Below, piece by piece: positions 1 through 6,088 of a stretch of DNA of 7,866 nt. The translations under genes were made by a program, and so were the position numbers. The stretch is from Polaromonas sp. (GTDB lineage: Bacteria; Pseudomonadota; Gammaproteobacteria; Burkholderiales; Burkholderiaceae_C): NCBI GenBank assembly GCA_023259235.1, contig JAHFQQ010000162.1, forward strand, positions 1-7,866. The letters run 5' to 3'. The number at the start of each line of letters is the position of its first letter. The stretch's first letter is position 1. A model generated the notes under the pieces. The model was not told where the DNA came from. It saw only the letters and a list, made by a program, of their open reading frames with translations, and did no database searches.

Positions 1-153
1 ATCACCCTGGAGACGCCTGACGAGTTTGCCCGGTGGTTGGCAGCAGGGCAGAAGCTCGATGCCGAGCGGCAGGTGAAAAAAGACAGGATCGAAACCGATC
101 GCCTGATCAGGTTCAGGAAGATTGCGCGGCCTGAAAAACCGGAAGGAAGATGA
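1..153 (+). CDS. C-terminal end of an unrecognised protein (5' end outside window)
   Basis: Frame 1 is open from the first base to a TGA at 151-153, giving the last 50 residues of a protein that starts upstream of the window. The tail is hydrophilic and strongly charged, rich in Lys, Arg, Glu and Asp, and probably helical (it includes DEFARWLAAGQKLDAERQ, followed by a basic stretch ending PEKPEGR). There is no membrane segment and no cysteine. Codon use, with GC-rich third positions, fits the downstream genes, which supports real coding. I do not recognise the family and propose no function. The next gene on the same strand starts 141 bases later, so the two need not share a transcript. Confidence 0.55.
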   Translation: MTLETPDEFARWLAAGQKLDAERQVKKDRIETDRLIRFRKIARPEKPEGR

Positions 154-294
154 CACCAGGGGCCGCAGTGGTTCCGGCGGCGGCGCCAGGCCGGACGGCT
201 AATTGACCGTGATCAAAAAGGGGTTCCGGTTTCTCGCGACAATGTAAAAGTCTTCCGGCTTTGCCCGGCAATTCGCCGCCCGGCAGATTTTTGC

Positions 295-699
295 ATGAAC
301 TGGCTACAAAAACTTCCCAACCTGCCACGCTCGGCAAGCGGCCTTGAGTGGACGCTGTGGCGCAAGCTGCCGCTGATCGCGTTGCTGGGCACGGTGCTTC
401 CCTTGCTTGGCCTGGGTCTGGTGCATCTGCTGGCCGATCCGTCGGCCAGTGCGGCGCAGGAGCGCTGGCTGCAAATGGCCGACTACGTTGCCTGGGGCGT
501 GCTTTTATTTCACTGGACCATGGTGCTGACTGTCGGCATCGGCTGCGTTATCGTAATGTTGATGAAAGGTCCCGGCTATGTCGCCGACGGCTACGTGGTG
601 TCGCACAGCGACCGGCCCCGCGAAACGCGGCAGACTGACGAAGAAGCCGCCAGCGCCGCCGGGATGCGCCGTGAACAGTCCCGTGCATCCGGGCGTTGA
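295..699 (+). CDS. Small inner-membrane protein with two predicted transmembrane helices, unknown function
   Basis: A 134-residue protein. The N-terminus is amphipathic and basic (about residues 1-25). Hydrophobic helices follow at about 26-46 and 66-90, joined by a short loop containing a WLQMADYVAW stretch. The C-terminal tail from about 91 is polar and charged, opening with KGPGYVADGYVVSHSDRP. With two helices and no cleavable signal, both ends probably face the same side of the cytoplasmic membrane. I recall similar uncharacterised proteins in Burkholderiales, but no function is known to me. The ATG at 295 fits the predicted topology but has no convincing ribosome binding site. A downstream flavin hydroxylase begins 69 bases after the stop on the same strand, so cotranscription is possible. 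That is the only hint of a link to quinone metabolism, and it is weak. Confidence 0.75.
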   Translation: MNWLQKLPNLPRSASGLEWTLWRKLPLIALLGTVLPLLGLGLVHLLADPSASAAQERWLQMADYVAWGVLLFHWTMVLTVGIGCVIVMLMKGPGYVADGYVVSHSDRPRETRQTDEEAASAAGMRREQSRASGR

Positions 700-768
700 G
701 ACCGACCCTTGCGCCCGCCTGAACCCACATCAACAAGCGGCTTACCCCGTATCGTGAATCCGCCTGAC

Positions 769-1980
769 ATGAATTTTGACATCCTCATCACGGGCGCCGG
801 CCCGGCCGGGCTGTGTCTTGCGCGCGCCTTATCGGGGCACGGCCTGCGCACGGCGCTGGTCGAGCAGCAAGCGCTGGCTGCCATCGAACAACCCGCTTTT
901 GACGGGCGCGAAATCGCGCTGTCCCAGCACTCGGCGCGGCTCATGCGCGCGCTGGGCCTTTGGCAGCGCATAGAGGCGCGAGAGCCGAATGCCTTTTCGG
1001 CATTGCGCGATGCACGGGTGCTCAATGGCCCGTCGCCTTTCGCAATGGTGATTCCTCACGGTCTGGGCAGGCACAGTGAACTCGGCTGGCTGGTGTCCAA
1101 TCACCTGATACGCCGCGCCGCTTACGAGGCCGTGCAGGAGTCGCGGGAGACAAATCACGACATTATCCTGCTCACGGGCGAACAGGTCGCCGGCGTGCAT
1201 ACCGACACGCAGGGCGCCCATGTGAGTCTGGCCAGCGGCGGCATGCTGCACGCGCAACTGCTGGTTGCCGCGGACAGCCGGTTTTCCGCCACGCGCCGCG
1301 CCATGGGCATTGCCGCCGAAATGCACGATTTCGGACGCAGCATGCTGGTCTGCATGATGACGCACGAGGCAGCGCACCACCATGTCGCCTGGGAATGGTT
1401 TGGCTACGGCCAGACCCTTGCACTGCTGCCCATGAACGACGACCAGGCGAGCGGTGCGCATCGCTCGTCCGTGGTGCTCACGCTGCCCAGTCGCAAGATT
1501 GATCCGCTGCTGGCATCGGACGCCGACGCCTTTGCGCGTGACATGACCCGCCGCTTTGAGCAGCGGCTGGGCCACATGACGCTGGCGAGCACGCGCCACG
1601 CGTATCCGCTGGTGGCGGTTTATCCGCGTCGCATGGTGGCACAGCGCTTTGCCTGCGTGGGCGATGCCGCCGTCGGCATGCACCCGGTCACGGCGCATGG
1701 TTTCAACTTCGGCGTGCTGGGCATCGAGGCCCTGGCCGACAGTGTGCTGGCGGCCCATGCGGCTGGGCGCGGGATTGCCTCGAACTGGCTGCTTGAACGC
1801 TACGAACAGTCCCACCGGCGGGCGACCCGCCCGCTCTATCTGGCAACCCAGCTCATTACCCGGCTCTACACCGACGACACACCACCGGCCCGCGCGCTGC
1901 GCCATGTGGCGCTGCGCATCGGCGGGAATCTGCTGCCCTTCAAGCGCCTCGTGGCGGCTTCGCTCGCAGACTCACACTGA
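769..1980 (+). CDS. ubiM: UbiM-like FAD-dependent ubiquinone-biosynthesis hydroxylase
   Basis: A 403-residue group A flavoprotein monooxygenase of the UbiH/UbiF/UbiM class. These enzymes use FAD, NAD(P)H and O2 to hydroxylate the aromatic ring of ubiquinone precursors. Visible motifs are the N-terminal dinucleotide fold GAGPAG (residues 9-14) with acidic E32 ending the second strand, DGREIALSQHS (45-55), a variant of the DG motif (AADSRFSATRR, D169), and the FAD-ribityl motif GDAAVGMHPVTAHGFNFG from G298. The phrases DGREIAL, LGWLVSNHLIRRAAYE and GDAAVGMHPVTAHGF match what I recall of UbiM rather than UbiH or UbiF. From published work, Neisseria UbiM can hydroxylate more than one ring position; whether this one does is unknown. 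I chose ATG 769 because it gives the usual short N-terminus before the FAD fold. In-frame GTG 754 and TTG 709 would add residues without family support. The Shine-Dalgarno signal is weak. No other ubi gene lies in the window. Confidence 0.78.
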   Translation: MNFDILITGAGPAGLCLARALSGHGLRTALVEQQALAAIEQPAFDGREIALSQHSARLMRALGLWQRIEAREPNAFSALRDARVLNGPSPFAMVIPHGLGRHSELGWLVSNHLIRRAAYEAVQESRETNHDIILLTGEQVAGVHTDTQGAHVSLASGGMLHAQLLVAADSRFSATRRAMGIAAEMHDFGRSMLVCMMTHEAAHHHVAWEWFGYGQTLALLPMNDDQASGAHRSSVVLTLPSRKIDPLLASDADAFARDMTRRFEQRLGHMTLASTRHAYPLVAVYPRRMVAQRFACVGDAAVGMHPVTAHGFNFGVLGIEALADSVLAAHAAGRGIASNWLLERYEQSHRRATRPLYLATQLITRLYTDDTPPARALRHVALRIGGNLLPFKRLVAASLADSH

Positions 1981-1982
1981 TT

Positions 1983-2040
1983 GTTGCTATTGAATAGATA
2001 GCTAAGTAAGCTTGTTGCATAAGGGCTGAAAGCTGATTTG
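1983..2040. repeat. Intergenic dispersed repeat of Comamonadaceae type
   Basis: This sequence lies between the convergent ubiM-like and argG genes. It begins with a small hairpin, GCTAT (1986-1990) pairing with ATAGC (1998-2002) across a 7-base loop. A conserved-looking tail follows, including AAGCTTGTTGCATAAGGGCT and then GAAAGCTGATTTG. I recall many near copies of this arrangement (GCTATT...ATAGCT, a short spacer, an AAGGGCT core, GCTGATTTG) between genes of Acidovorax, Rhodoferax and Polaromonas. It is more AT-rich than its surroundings. The boundaries are approximate. The hairpin lacks a T tract, so it is not a standard terminator, although a transcript-end role is possible. Only one copy is in the window. 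Confidence 0.6.
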
Positions 2041-2098
2041 TATAATAATTAAAACATGTTTCCGCTGATTTTGGACATCGGACCCCTCTAAATATCCC

Positions 2099-3436
2099 TC
2101 ACTTGTCCTTGCTGCCTGCCAGTTTCAGCAGGTCGCCGCCATTGGCCAGCGACAGCAGGCCGGATTTCGTATAAATCCCCAGCTTGGCGCGCGTATCAAC
2201 GATGTCGAGGTTGCGCATGGTGAGTTGGCCAATGCGGTCCAGCGGTGTGAAGCTCAGTTCGCCCTTTTCCATGGTCAGGCGCTCGGGATGGTAAGTCAGG
2301 TTGGGCGACTCGGTGTTGAGGATGGAGTAGTCGTTGCCGCGGCGCAGCTCCAGCGTGACTTCTCCGGTGATGGCGCTGGCAACCCAGCGCTGCGCGGTTT
2401 CGCGCAGCATGATGGCCTGCGAGTCGAACCAGCGGCCCTGGTACAGCAGGCGCCCGAGGCGCCGGCCGTTGTCGCGGTACTGCTCGATGGTGTCTTCGTT
2501 GTGGATGCCGGTGACCAGGCGCTCGTAGGCGATGAACAGCAGCGCCAGGCCGGGGGCTTCGTAGATGCCGCGGCTTTTGGCTTCGATGATGCGGTTTTCA
2601 ATCTGGTCGCTCATGCCCAGGCCGTGTCGCCCGCCAATGCGGTTGGCCTCCAGAATCAATTCCACGGCGTTTGCAAACGTCTTGCCGTTAAGTGCCACGG
2701 GCTGACCTTCCTCGAAGCGCACCGTGACTTCTTCGCGCTTGACGTCAACCTCGTCCTTCCAGAACGCCGCGCCCATGATCGGATTGACGATCTTCATGCT
2801 GCTGCTGAGGAACTCCAGGTCCTTGGCCTCGTGTGTGGCGCCCAGCATGTTGGAGTCGGTGGAGTAGGCCTTTTCGGCCGACATCTTGTAGCCAAAGCCC
2901 GCCTGTGTCATGAAAGCTGACATCTCGGCGCGGCCGCCCAGCTCGTCGATGAACTGCTGGTCCAGCCAGGGTTTGTAGATCTTCAGGCCTGGGTTGGTCA
3001 GCAGGCCGTAGCGGTAAAAGCGCTCGATATCGTTGCCCTTGAAGGTGCTGCCGTCGCCCCAGATGTTGACGTCATCCTCCTTCATCGCGGACACCAGCAT
3101 GGTACCCGTGACGGCGCGGCCGAGCGGGGTGGTGTTGAAGTAGGTCACTCCCGCGGTGGTGATGTGAAAGGCACCACTTTGCAGGGCTGCAATGCCTTCA
3201 CCGGCGAGCTGGCTGCGGCAGTCAATCAGGCGCGCCTTTTCGGCGCCGTACTCCATCGCCTTGCGCGGGATCTCGTCGTAGTCGGGCTCGTCGGGCTGGC
3301 CCAGGTTGGCGGTGTAGGCGTAGGGTATGGCACCCTTGAGTTTCATCCAGTGCAGTGCGGCGCTGGTGTCTAACCCACCGGAAAATGCGATGCCGACCTT
3401 TTGGCTGACGGGAAGGTGCTGGAGTATGGTGGCCAT
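2099..3436 (-). CDS. argG: Argininosuccinate synthase
   Basis: A 445-residue enzyme that joins citrulline and aspartate using ATP to make argininosuccinate, the penultimate step of arginine synthesis, in the cytoplasm. The sequence is collinear with the long E. coli-type ArgG (about 447 residues). The N-terminal PP-loop ATP-binding motif SGGLDTS is at residues 19-25, followed by YAYTANLGQPDEPDYDEIPR and TTPLGRAVTGTML. Further family blocks are INIWGDGSTFKGNDIERF-like (here VNIWGDGS), STDSNMLGATHEAKDLE, NRIGGRHGLGMSDQIENR and LELRRGNDYSILNTE, so all parts of the fold are present. The start ATG follows the ppnP stop by only 12 bases, which implies cotranscription. No strong ribosome binding site is visible, so translational coupling is plausible. 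No ARG-box-like operator was recognised. Confidence 0.97.
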   Translation of the reverse strand: MATILQHLPVSQKVGIAFSGGLDTSAALHWMKLKGAIPYAYTANLGQPDEPDYDEIPRKAMEYGAEKARLIDCRSQLAGEGIAALQSGAFHITTAGVTYFNTTPLGRAVTGTMLVSAMKEDDVNIWGDGSTFKGNDIERFYRYGLLTNPGLKIYKPWLDQQFIDELGGRAEMSAFMTQAGFGYKMSAEKAYSTDSNMLGATHEAKDLEFLSSSMKIVNPIMGAAFWKDEVDVKREEVTVRFEEGQPVALNGKTFANAVELILEANRIGGRHGLGMSDQIENRIIEAKSRGIYEAPGLALLFIAYERLVTGIHNEDTIEQYRDNGRRLGRLLYQGRWFDSQAIMLRETAQRWVASAITGEVTLELRRGNDYSILNTESPNLTYHPERLTMEKGELSFTPLDRIGQLTMRNLDIVDTRAKLGIYTKSGLLSLANGGDLLKLAGSKDK

Positions 3437-3448
3437 GCGGGAGTGCTT

Positions 3449-3766
3449 TCAGGCGTAGTGACAAATGTAGTGGTAGGCGTCCGTAACGCGGATGTCGAAG
3501 TGTGAGTGGCCGGGTACGCTGAATGTTTCGCCCTCAGAGGATTTCACCCAGTGGTTGGTCCCGGCCAGTTTGTATTCGCAGCTTCCAGCCACGCATTCCA
3601 TGGTTTCAGGTGCGCTGGTGTTAAAGGTCAGGGTGGCGGGCAGGATCACGCCTACTGATTTTTTGCTGCCGTCGGCCAGCGTGATGCCGTGGCTCACGCA
3701 CTTGCCGTCAAAGTAAACGTTGGCGCGGGTGATGACACTGATGTTGTCAATTTTTTCGGTGGTCAT
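3449..3766 (-). CDS. ppnP: Pyrimidine/purine nucleoside phosphorylase (YaiE/PpnP, DUF1255 cupin)
   Basis: A 105-residue single-domain cupin. PpnP splits a broad range of nucleosides with phosphate into free base and ribose-1-phosphate, in nucleoside salvage. Family landmarks are NVYFDGKCVSHGI (about 16-28, matching E. coli NEYFSGKVKSIGF), KSVGVILPATLTFNTSAPETM (about 36-56), the GETFSVPGHSHFDIRV core (about 79-94) and the terminal YHYICHYA (E. coli SYLCRYL). It is about ten residues longer than E. coli YaiE at the N-terminus (TTEKIDNISVITRA), a form I recall as usual in Comamonadaceae. No clear Shine-Dalgarno precedes the ATG. It is the first gene of a probable two-gene operon with argG. The reason for pairing salvage with arginine synthesis is not evident. 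Confidence 0.93.
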   Translation of the reverse strand: MTTEKIDNISVITRANVYFDGKCVSHGITLADGSKKSVGVILPATLTFNTSAPETMECVAGSCEYKLAGTNHWVKSSEGETFSVPGHSHFDIRVTDAYHYICHYA

Positions 3767-3823
3767 GGCGTGATTTGATCGAAGGGGAACGCTGCGGCCA
3801 GCGATTGGGTGGGTAAACCGTCG

Positions 3824-3829
3824 ATTTTA
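3824..3829 (-). promoter_or_regulatory. Candidate -10 element for ppnP-argG
   Basis: On the minus strand the hexamer TAAAAT, within CCTAAAATCG, lies 57 bases before the ppnP ATG. It is a good -10 match and sits in the only relic-free stretch upstream of the operon. No good -35 lies 16-18 bases further up. A perfect TTGACA on the minus strand (3863-3858) is 28 bases away, which is too far. The GC-rich imperfect inverted repeat between them (GGTCACC...GGTGATC, about 3830-3853) could be an operator or chance. Confidence 0.3.
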
Positions 3830-3851
3830 GGTCACCCGGGCGGGTCGGTGA

Positions 3852-4061
3852 TCAGCGTGTCAAGTCACGCCATTGCGGCTGGCCATATCCCTGCAAAATG
3901 CGGCTATCGGCAAATCCGTTGGTAATTGCCTGCCTGACGCATGCCATGTTGGCGCTACCGCTGGCGCCAAGCAGCAAGCCTTTGGCCATGGCATCCAGCG
4001 GGATACTGTCAATTATCTGGTTGGCCAGTTTGGCGAGCTGGCCTGTGCCAGGATGGCGGCC
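3852..4061 (-). pseudogene. Relic of a beta-hydroxyacid dehydrogenase gene (3-hydroxyisobutyrate / tartronate-semialdehyde reductase family), C-terminal domain fragment
   Basis: A minus-strand frame between a TAG (4064-4062) and a TGA (3854-3852) encodes 69 residues that read like the start of the helical C-terminal domain of this family. The order of landmarks is right: GTGQLAKLANQ, equivalent to the catalytic-lysine motif GxGxxxKxxxN; then a helix ending in AKGLLLGASGSANMACVRQ; then ITNGFADSRILQGYGQ, equivalent to the family's GGFADSRILEVHGQ. The Rossmann domain that should precede it is absent, and the rest of the C-terminal domain is missing after RDLTR. A neighbouring frame reads AVIGPP just upstream, as expected for the preceding part of the motif, so a one-base frameshift may sit near 4055-4065. 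No start codon or ribosome binding site serves the fragment. It lies upstream of ppnP on the same strand and under the hydrolase's upstream region. I infer deletion of an ancestral gene. Confidence 0.72.
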
Positions 4062-4086
4062 CTATGACTGCAGATTCACTTTTTTC

Positions 4087-4092
4087 AGGAGA
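4087..4092 (+). promoter_or_regulatory. Ribosome binding site fixing the hydrolase start
   Basis: AGGAGA sits six bases before ATG 4099, the best Shine-Dalgarno in the window. It decides against the in-frame ATG at 3898, whose extra 67 codons would be read through the antisense of the dehydrogenase relic. Confidence 0.85.
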
Positions 4093-4098
4093 TGCTTC

Positions 4099-4956
4099 AT
4101 GAACGGACCTGATTCCGCCTGGCTGGACCGCATGTACAACAATCGCGCGCGAGTTCCCGAATGCCCGGCGTATCTTACGCGCTGGGTCGAGGCTTCGGTA
4201 CGGGCCCGAAAGACGCAGTCCTGCGTGCTGGACCTGGCCTTCGGGCGGGGCGAGGGTGACCGGCTGGATGTCTTTTCCGCTGCAAGGGCCGGCGCGCCAG
4301 TAGTGGTTTTTATTCATGGTGGTTACTGGCGTTCACTGGACAAGACTGATTTTTCTTTTGTGGCCCCCGCTTTTACCGAGGCTGGTTCCTGCGTGGTGAT
4401 TCCCGATTACGACTTGTGTCCAACAGTGACGATTCCGCAAATCACGCTGCAGATGGTCAGGGCGCTGGCCTGGACTTACCGCAATGCGGCGCGTTTTGGC
4501 GGCAACCCGGAGCGCATCACGGTGATGGGGCATTCGGCGGGTGGGCATCTGGCGGCAATGCTGCTGAGTTGTCTGTGGCCGGTTGTTGCCAGCGACCTGC
4601 CGGCTGATCTGGTCAAAAACGCACTGTCGATATCTGGCCTCTACGAACTGGAGTCCATCAGGCACACACCGTTTCTCCAGGACTCGCTCCAACTGACACC
4701 GGCGCAGGTTGAGCAGGTCAGCCCGGCCTGGTTGCCACCGCCTGAGAAAGGCGCGCTCTACGCCGTGGCTGGCGCTCTTGAAAGCGAGGAGTTTTTGCGC
4801 CAGAACGCGCTAATTCGCCAGGCCTGGGGCCGTCAGACGGTGCCGGTGTGCGAAGCTCTGCCGGGGCTGAACCACTTCAGCATCATGGAGGCGCTGCTTG
4901 AGCCTGGCCACCGCCTGAATCAGCTGGCGTTCCAACTCCTGAGCCGTGCCGGCTGA
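4099..4956 (+). CDS. Alpha/beta hydrolase, kynurenine-formamidase-like
   Basis: A 285-residue cytoplasmic serine hydrolase. The oxyanion-hole motif HGGYW is at 73-77, the nucleophile elbow GHSAGGH at 144-150 (Ser146), and the likely catalytic histidine is His259 in LPGLNHFSI. The acid position, within ESEEF, appears to be Glu228, where animal arylformamidase has Asp in DSPEF. The HGGYW plus GHSAG layout and the N-terminal WLDRMYNNRARVP segment are typical of the AFMID/esterase-lipase branch, whose known members hydrolyse N-formylkynurenine or small esters. No kynurenine-pathway gene is nearby, so the substrate is unassigned. The gene ends 11 bases from the convergent guaC stop, leaving no room for a terminator between them. 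No convincing promoter was found in the upstream relic DNA. Confidence 0.88.
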   Translation: MNGPDSAWLDRMYNNRARVPECPAYLTRWVEASVRARKTQSCVLDLAFGRGEGDRLDVFSAARAGAPVVVFIHGGYWRSLDKTDFSFVAPAFTEAGSCVVIPDYDLCPTVTIPQITLQMVRALAWTYRNAARFGGNPERITVMGHSAGGHLAAMLLSCLWPVVASDLPADLVKNALSISGLYELESIRHTPFLQDSLQLTPAQVEQVSPAWLPPPEKGALYAVAGALESEEFLRQNALIRQAWGRQTVPVCEALPGLNHFSIMEALLEPGHRLNQLAFQLLSRAG

Positions 4957-4967
4957 CGGGCGGCCGA

Positions 4968-5945
4968 CTACATCAACAGATCTTCGGTGGCGTTGTTGCC
5001 GCCCAGGATCACGTAGTTGACCTTGCGGATGTCCATGAGTTTCTTGCCGCCGGCATAGCTGATGGCGCTCTGCACGTCTTCTTCCATCTCGCGCAGGGTA
5101 TCGGCCAGCGTACCCTTGACCGGCTCCAGGATGCGCTTGCCCTCGACGTGCTTGTACTCGCCCTTGTTGAAATCCGAGGCGCTGCCGTAATATTCCTTGA
5201 ACAGCTTGCCATCGACCTCGACAGTTTTGCCGGGGCTCTCTTCCAGACCGGCCAGCATCGAGCCGATCATCACCATGGTGGCGCCAAATCGCACCGATTT
5301 GGCAATGTCGCCATGCTCGCGGATGCCGCCGTCGGCAATGATGGGCTTGGTTGCCACGCGCGCGCACCATTTGAGCGCCGAGAGCTGCCAGCCGCCGGTG
5401 CCAAAACCGGTCTTCATCTTGGTGATGCAGACCTTGCCCGGGCCAATGCCGACCTTGGTGGCGTCGGCGCCCCAGTTTTCCAGGTCGATCACCGCTTCGG
5501 GTGTGCCCACGTTGCCAGCGATCACAAACGACGCGGGCAGTTTCTGCTTGAGGTTGGCGATCATCTTCTGCACGGTGTCGGCGTGGCCGTGCGCCACGTC
5601 AATCGTGATGTAGTCGGGCGCCAGGCCTTCGGCAAGCAGTTGTTCCACCGTGTCGTAATCGGGTTTTTTTACGCCCAGCGAGATCGATGCGTAAACGCCA
5701 TGGCGCTTCATGGCCTTGACGAACCGCACGTTGTCCAGGTCAAAGCGGTGCATCACGTAGAAATAGCCGTTTTTCGCCAGCCATGCGCAGATGTCTTCGT
5801 TGACCACCGTTTTCATGTTGGCCGGCACTACTGGAATGCGAAAGCTGCGGCCACCCAGCACGACGCTGGCGTCACATTCGGAGCGGCTTTCCACGCGGCA
5901 TTTGCGCGGCAGCAGCAGGATGTTGTCGTAGTCGAAAATTTCCAT
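4968..5945 (-). CDS. guaC: GMP reductase, short CBS-less bacterial type
   Basis: A 325-residue enzyme that converts GMP to IMP and ammonia with NADPH, returning guanine nucleotides to the common purine pool. It is a TIM barrel related to IMP dehydrogenase but lacks the CBS domain insert. The sequence is close to the Bacillus YumA/GuaC type (326 residues) along its whole length: FDYDNILLLPRKC at the N-terminus, VPANMKTVVNE (40-50), ITIDVAHGH (113-121), VIAGNVGTPEAV (141-152), the catalytic loop KVGIGPGKVCITK with Cys173, PIIADGGIREHGDIAKSVRF (201-220) and FGATMVMIGSM. The ATG at 5945 is preceded by GAGGAG (5962-5957) with an 11-base spacer, slightly long but usable. Upstream lies a 235-base gap with a terminator, so guaC is probably transcribed on its own. 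Its 3' end converges on the hydrolase. Confidence 0.96.
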   Translation of the reverse strand: MEIFDYDNILLLPRKCRVESRSECDASVVLGGRSFRIPVVPANMKTVVNEDICAWLAKNGYFYVMHRFDLDNVRFVKAMKRHGVYASISLGVKKPDYDTVEQLLAEGLAPDYITIDVAHGHADTVQKMIANLKQKLPASFVIAGNVGTPEAVIDLENWGADATKVGIGPGKVCITKMKTGFGTGGWQLSALKWCARVATKPIIADGGIREHGDIAKSVRFGATMVMIGSMLAGLEESPGKTVEVDGKLFKEYYGSASDFNKGEYKHVEGKRILEPVKGTLADTLREMEEDVQSAISYAGGKKLMDIRKVNYVILGGNNATEDLLM

Positions 5946-6019
5946 GATGTCCCGCGCTCCTCGGTAAAACTGTCAATCAGCAGGAGGCGCCTGGATTGGG
6001 CCGGCTCTTGTGTTCAAGG

Positions 6020-6042
6020 CTTTCACCCGTGAATGGCGAAAG
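6020..6042. other. Imperfect hairpin in the guaC leader
   Basis: CTTTCACC (6020-6027) pairs with GGCGAAAG (6035-6042), with one mismatch and a 7-base loop. It lies just downstream (minus-strand sense) of the terminator T tract and 75 bases before guaC. There is no T run after it. It may be part of the guaC 5' untranslated region. It does not resemble a purine riboswitch. Its function is unknown and chance is possible. Confidence 0.3.
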
Positions 6043-6051
6043 TTGAAAAAC

Positions 6052-6083
6052 AAAAAAACCGGGCGCAATTGCCTGGGCCCGGT
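6052..6083 (-). terminator. Rho-independent terminator between the exported-protein gene and guaC
   Basis: Read on the minus strand, ACCGGGC (6083-6077) pairs perfectly with GCCCGGT (6064-6058) around a 12-base loop and is followed at once by a run of seven T, then G and five more T. This is a textbook intrinsic terminator. It ends transcripts coming from the 6181-6912 gene, 98 bases past its stop. The plus strand has no T tract, so it works in one direction. A possible -10 just upstream (6094-6089) raises the alternative that it also attenuates guaC. Confidence 0.88.
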
Positions 6084-6088
6084 GACTG

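Noticed and set aside
173..195. Stem-loop TCCGGC/GCCGGA after the first partial gene, considered as a terminator
   Set aside because: The stem is only six pairs with an 11-base loop and no T tract follows, so it is likely chance in GC-rich DNA.
203..243. TTGACC (203-208) with GACAAT (238-243) as a promoter for the two-helix membrane protein
   Set aside because: The spacing is 29 bases, far from the 16-18 needed, and neither hexamer has a suitable partner.
113..337. Minus-strand ORF of 74 codons near the left end
   Set aside because: Overlaps an intergenic gap and both neighbouring plus-strand genes, has no ribosome binding site, and its translation has no recognisable features.
709..768. 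TTG 709 or GTG 754 as the start of the ubiM-like gene
   Set aside because: Flavin hydroxylases of this group begin a few residues before the GAGPAG fold, which fits ATG 769; the extra residues are Pro-rich and unsupported.
829..1905. Long minus-strand ORF of 358 codons opposite the ubiM-like gene
   Set aside because: It is a GC-rich shadow frame; its translation is rich in Arg, His and Gln without domain motifs, while the plus strand has full family motifs.
2041..2046. Perfect TATAAT on the plus strand in the ubiM-argG gap
   Set aside because: No -35 at the right distance and it would drive antisense transcription into argG; it more likely reflects AT-rich repeat sequence.
3873..4067. Plus-strand TTG-started ORF of 64 codons
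   Set aside because: It is the complementary reading of the dehydrogenase relic; no ribosome binding site and a rare start.
3898..4098. In-frame N-terminal extension of the hydrolase from ATG 3898
   Set aside because: The extra 67 codons read across the antisense of the dehydrogenase relic, match nothing in the hydrolase family, and a strong AGGAGA sits right before ATG 4099.
5148..6032. Long plus-strand ORF of 294 codons opposite guaC
   Set aside because: Shadow frame of a clearly identified gene; His- and Val-rich translation with no recognisable domain.
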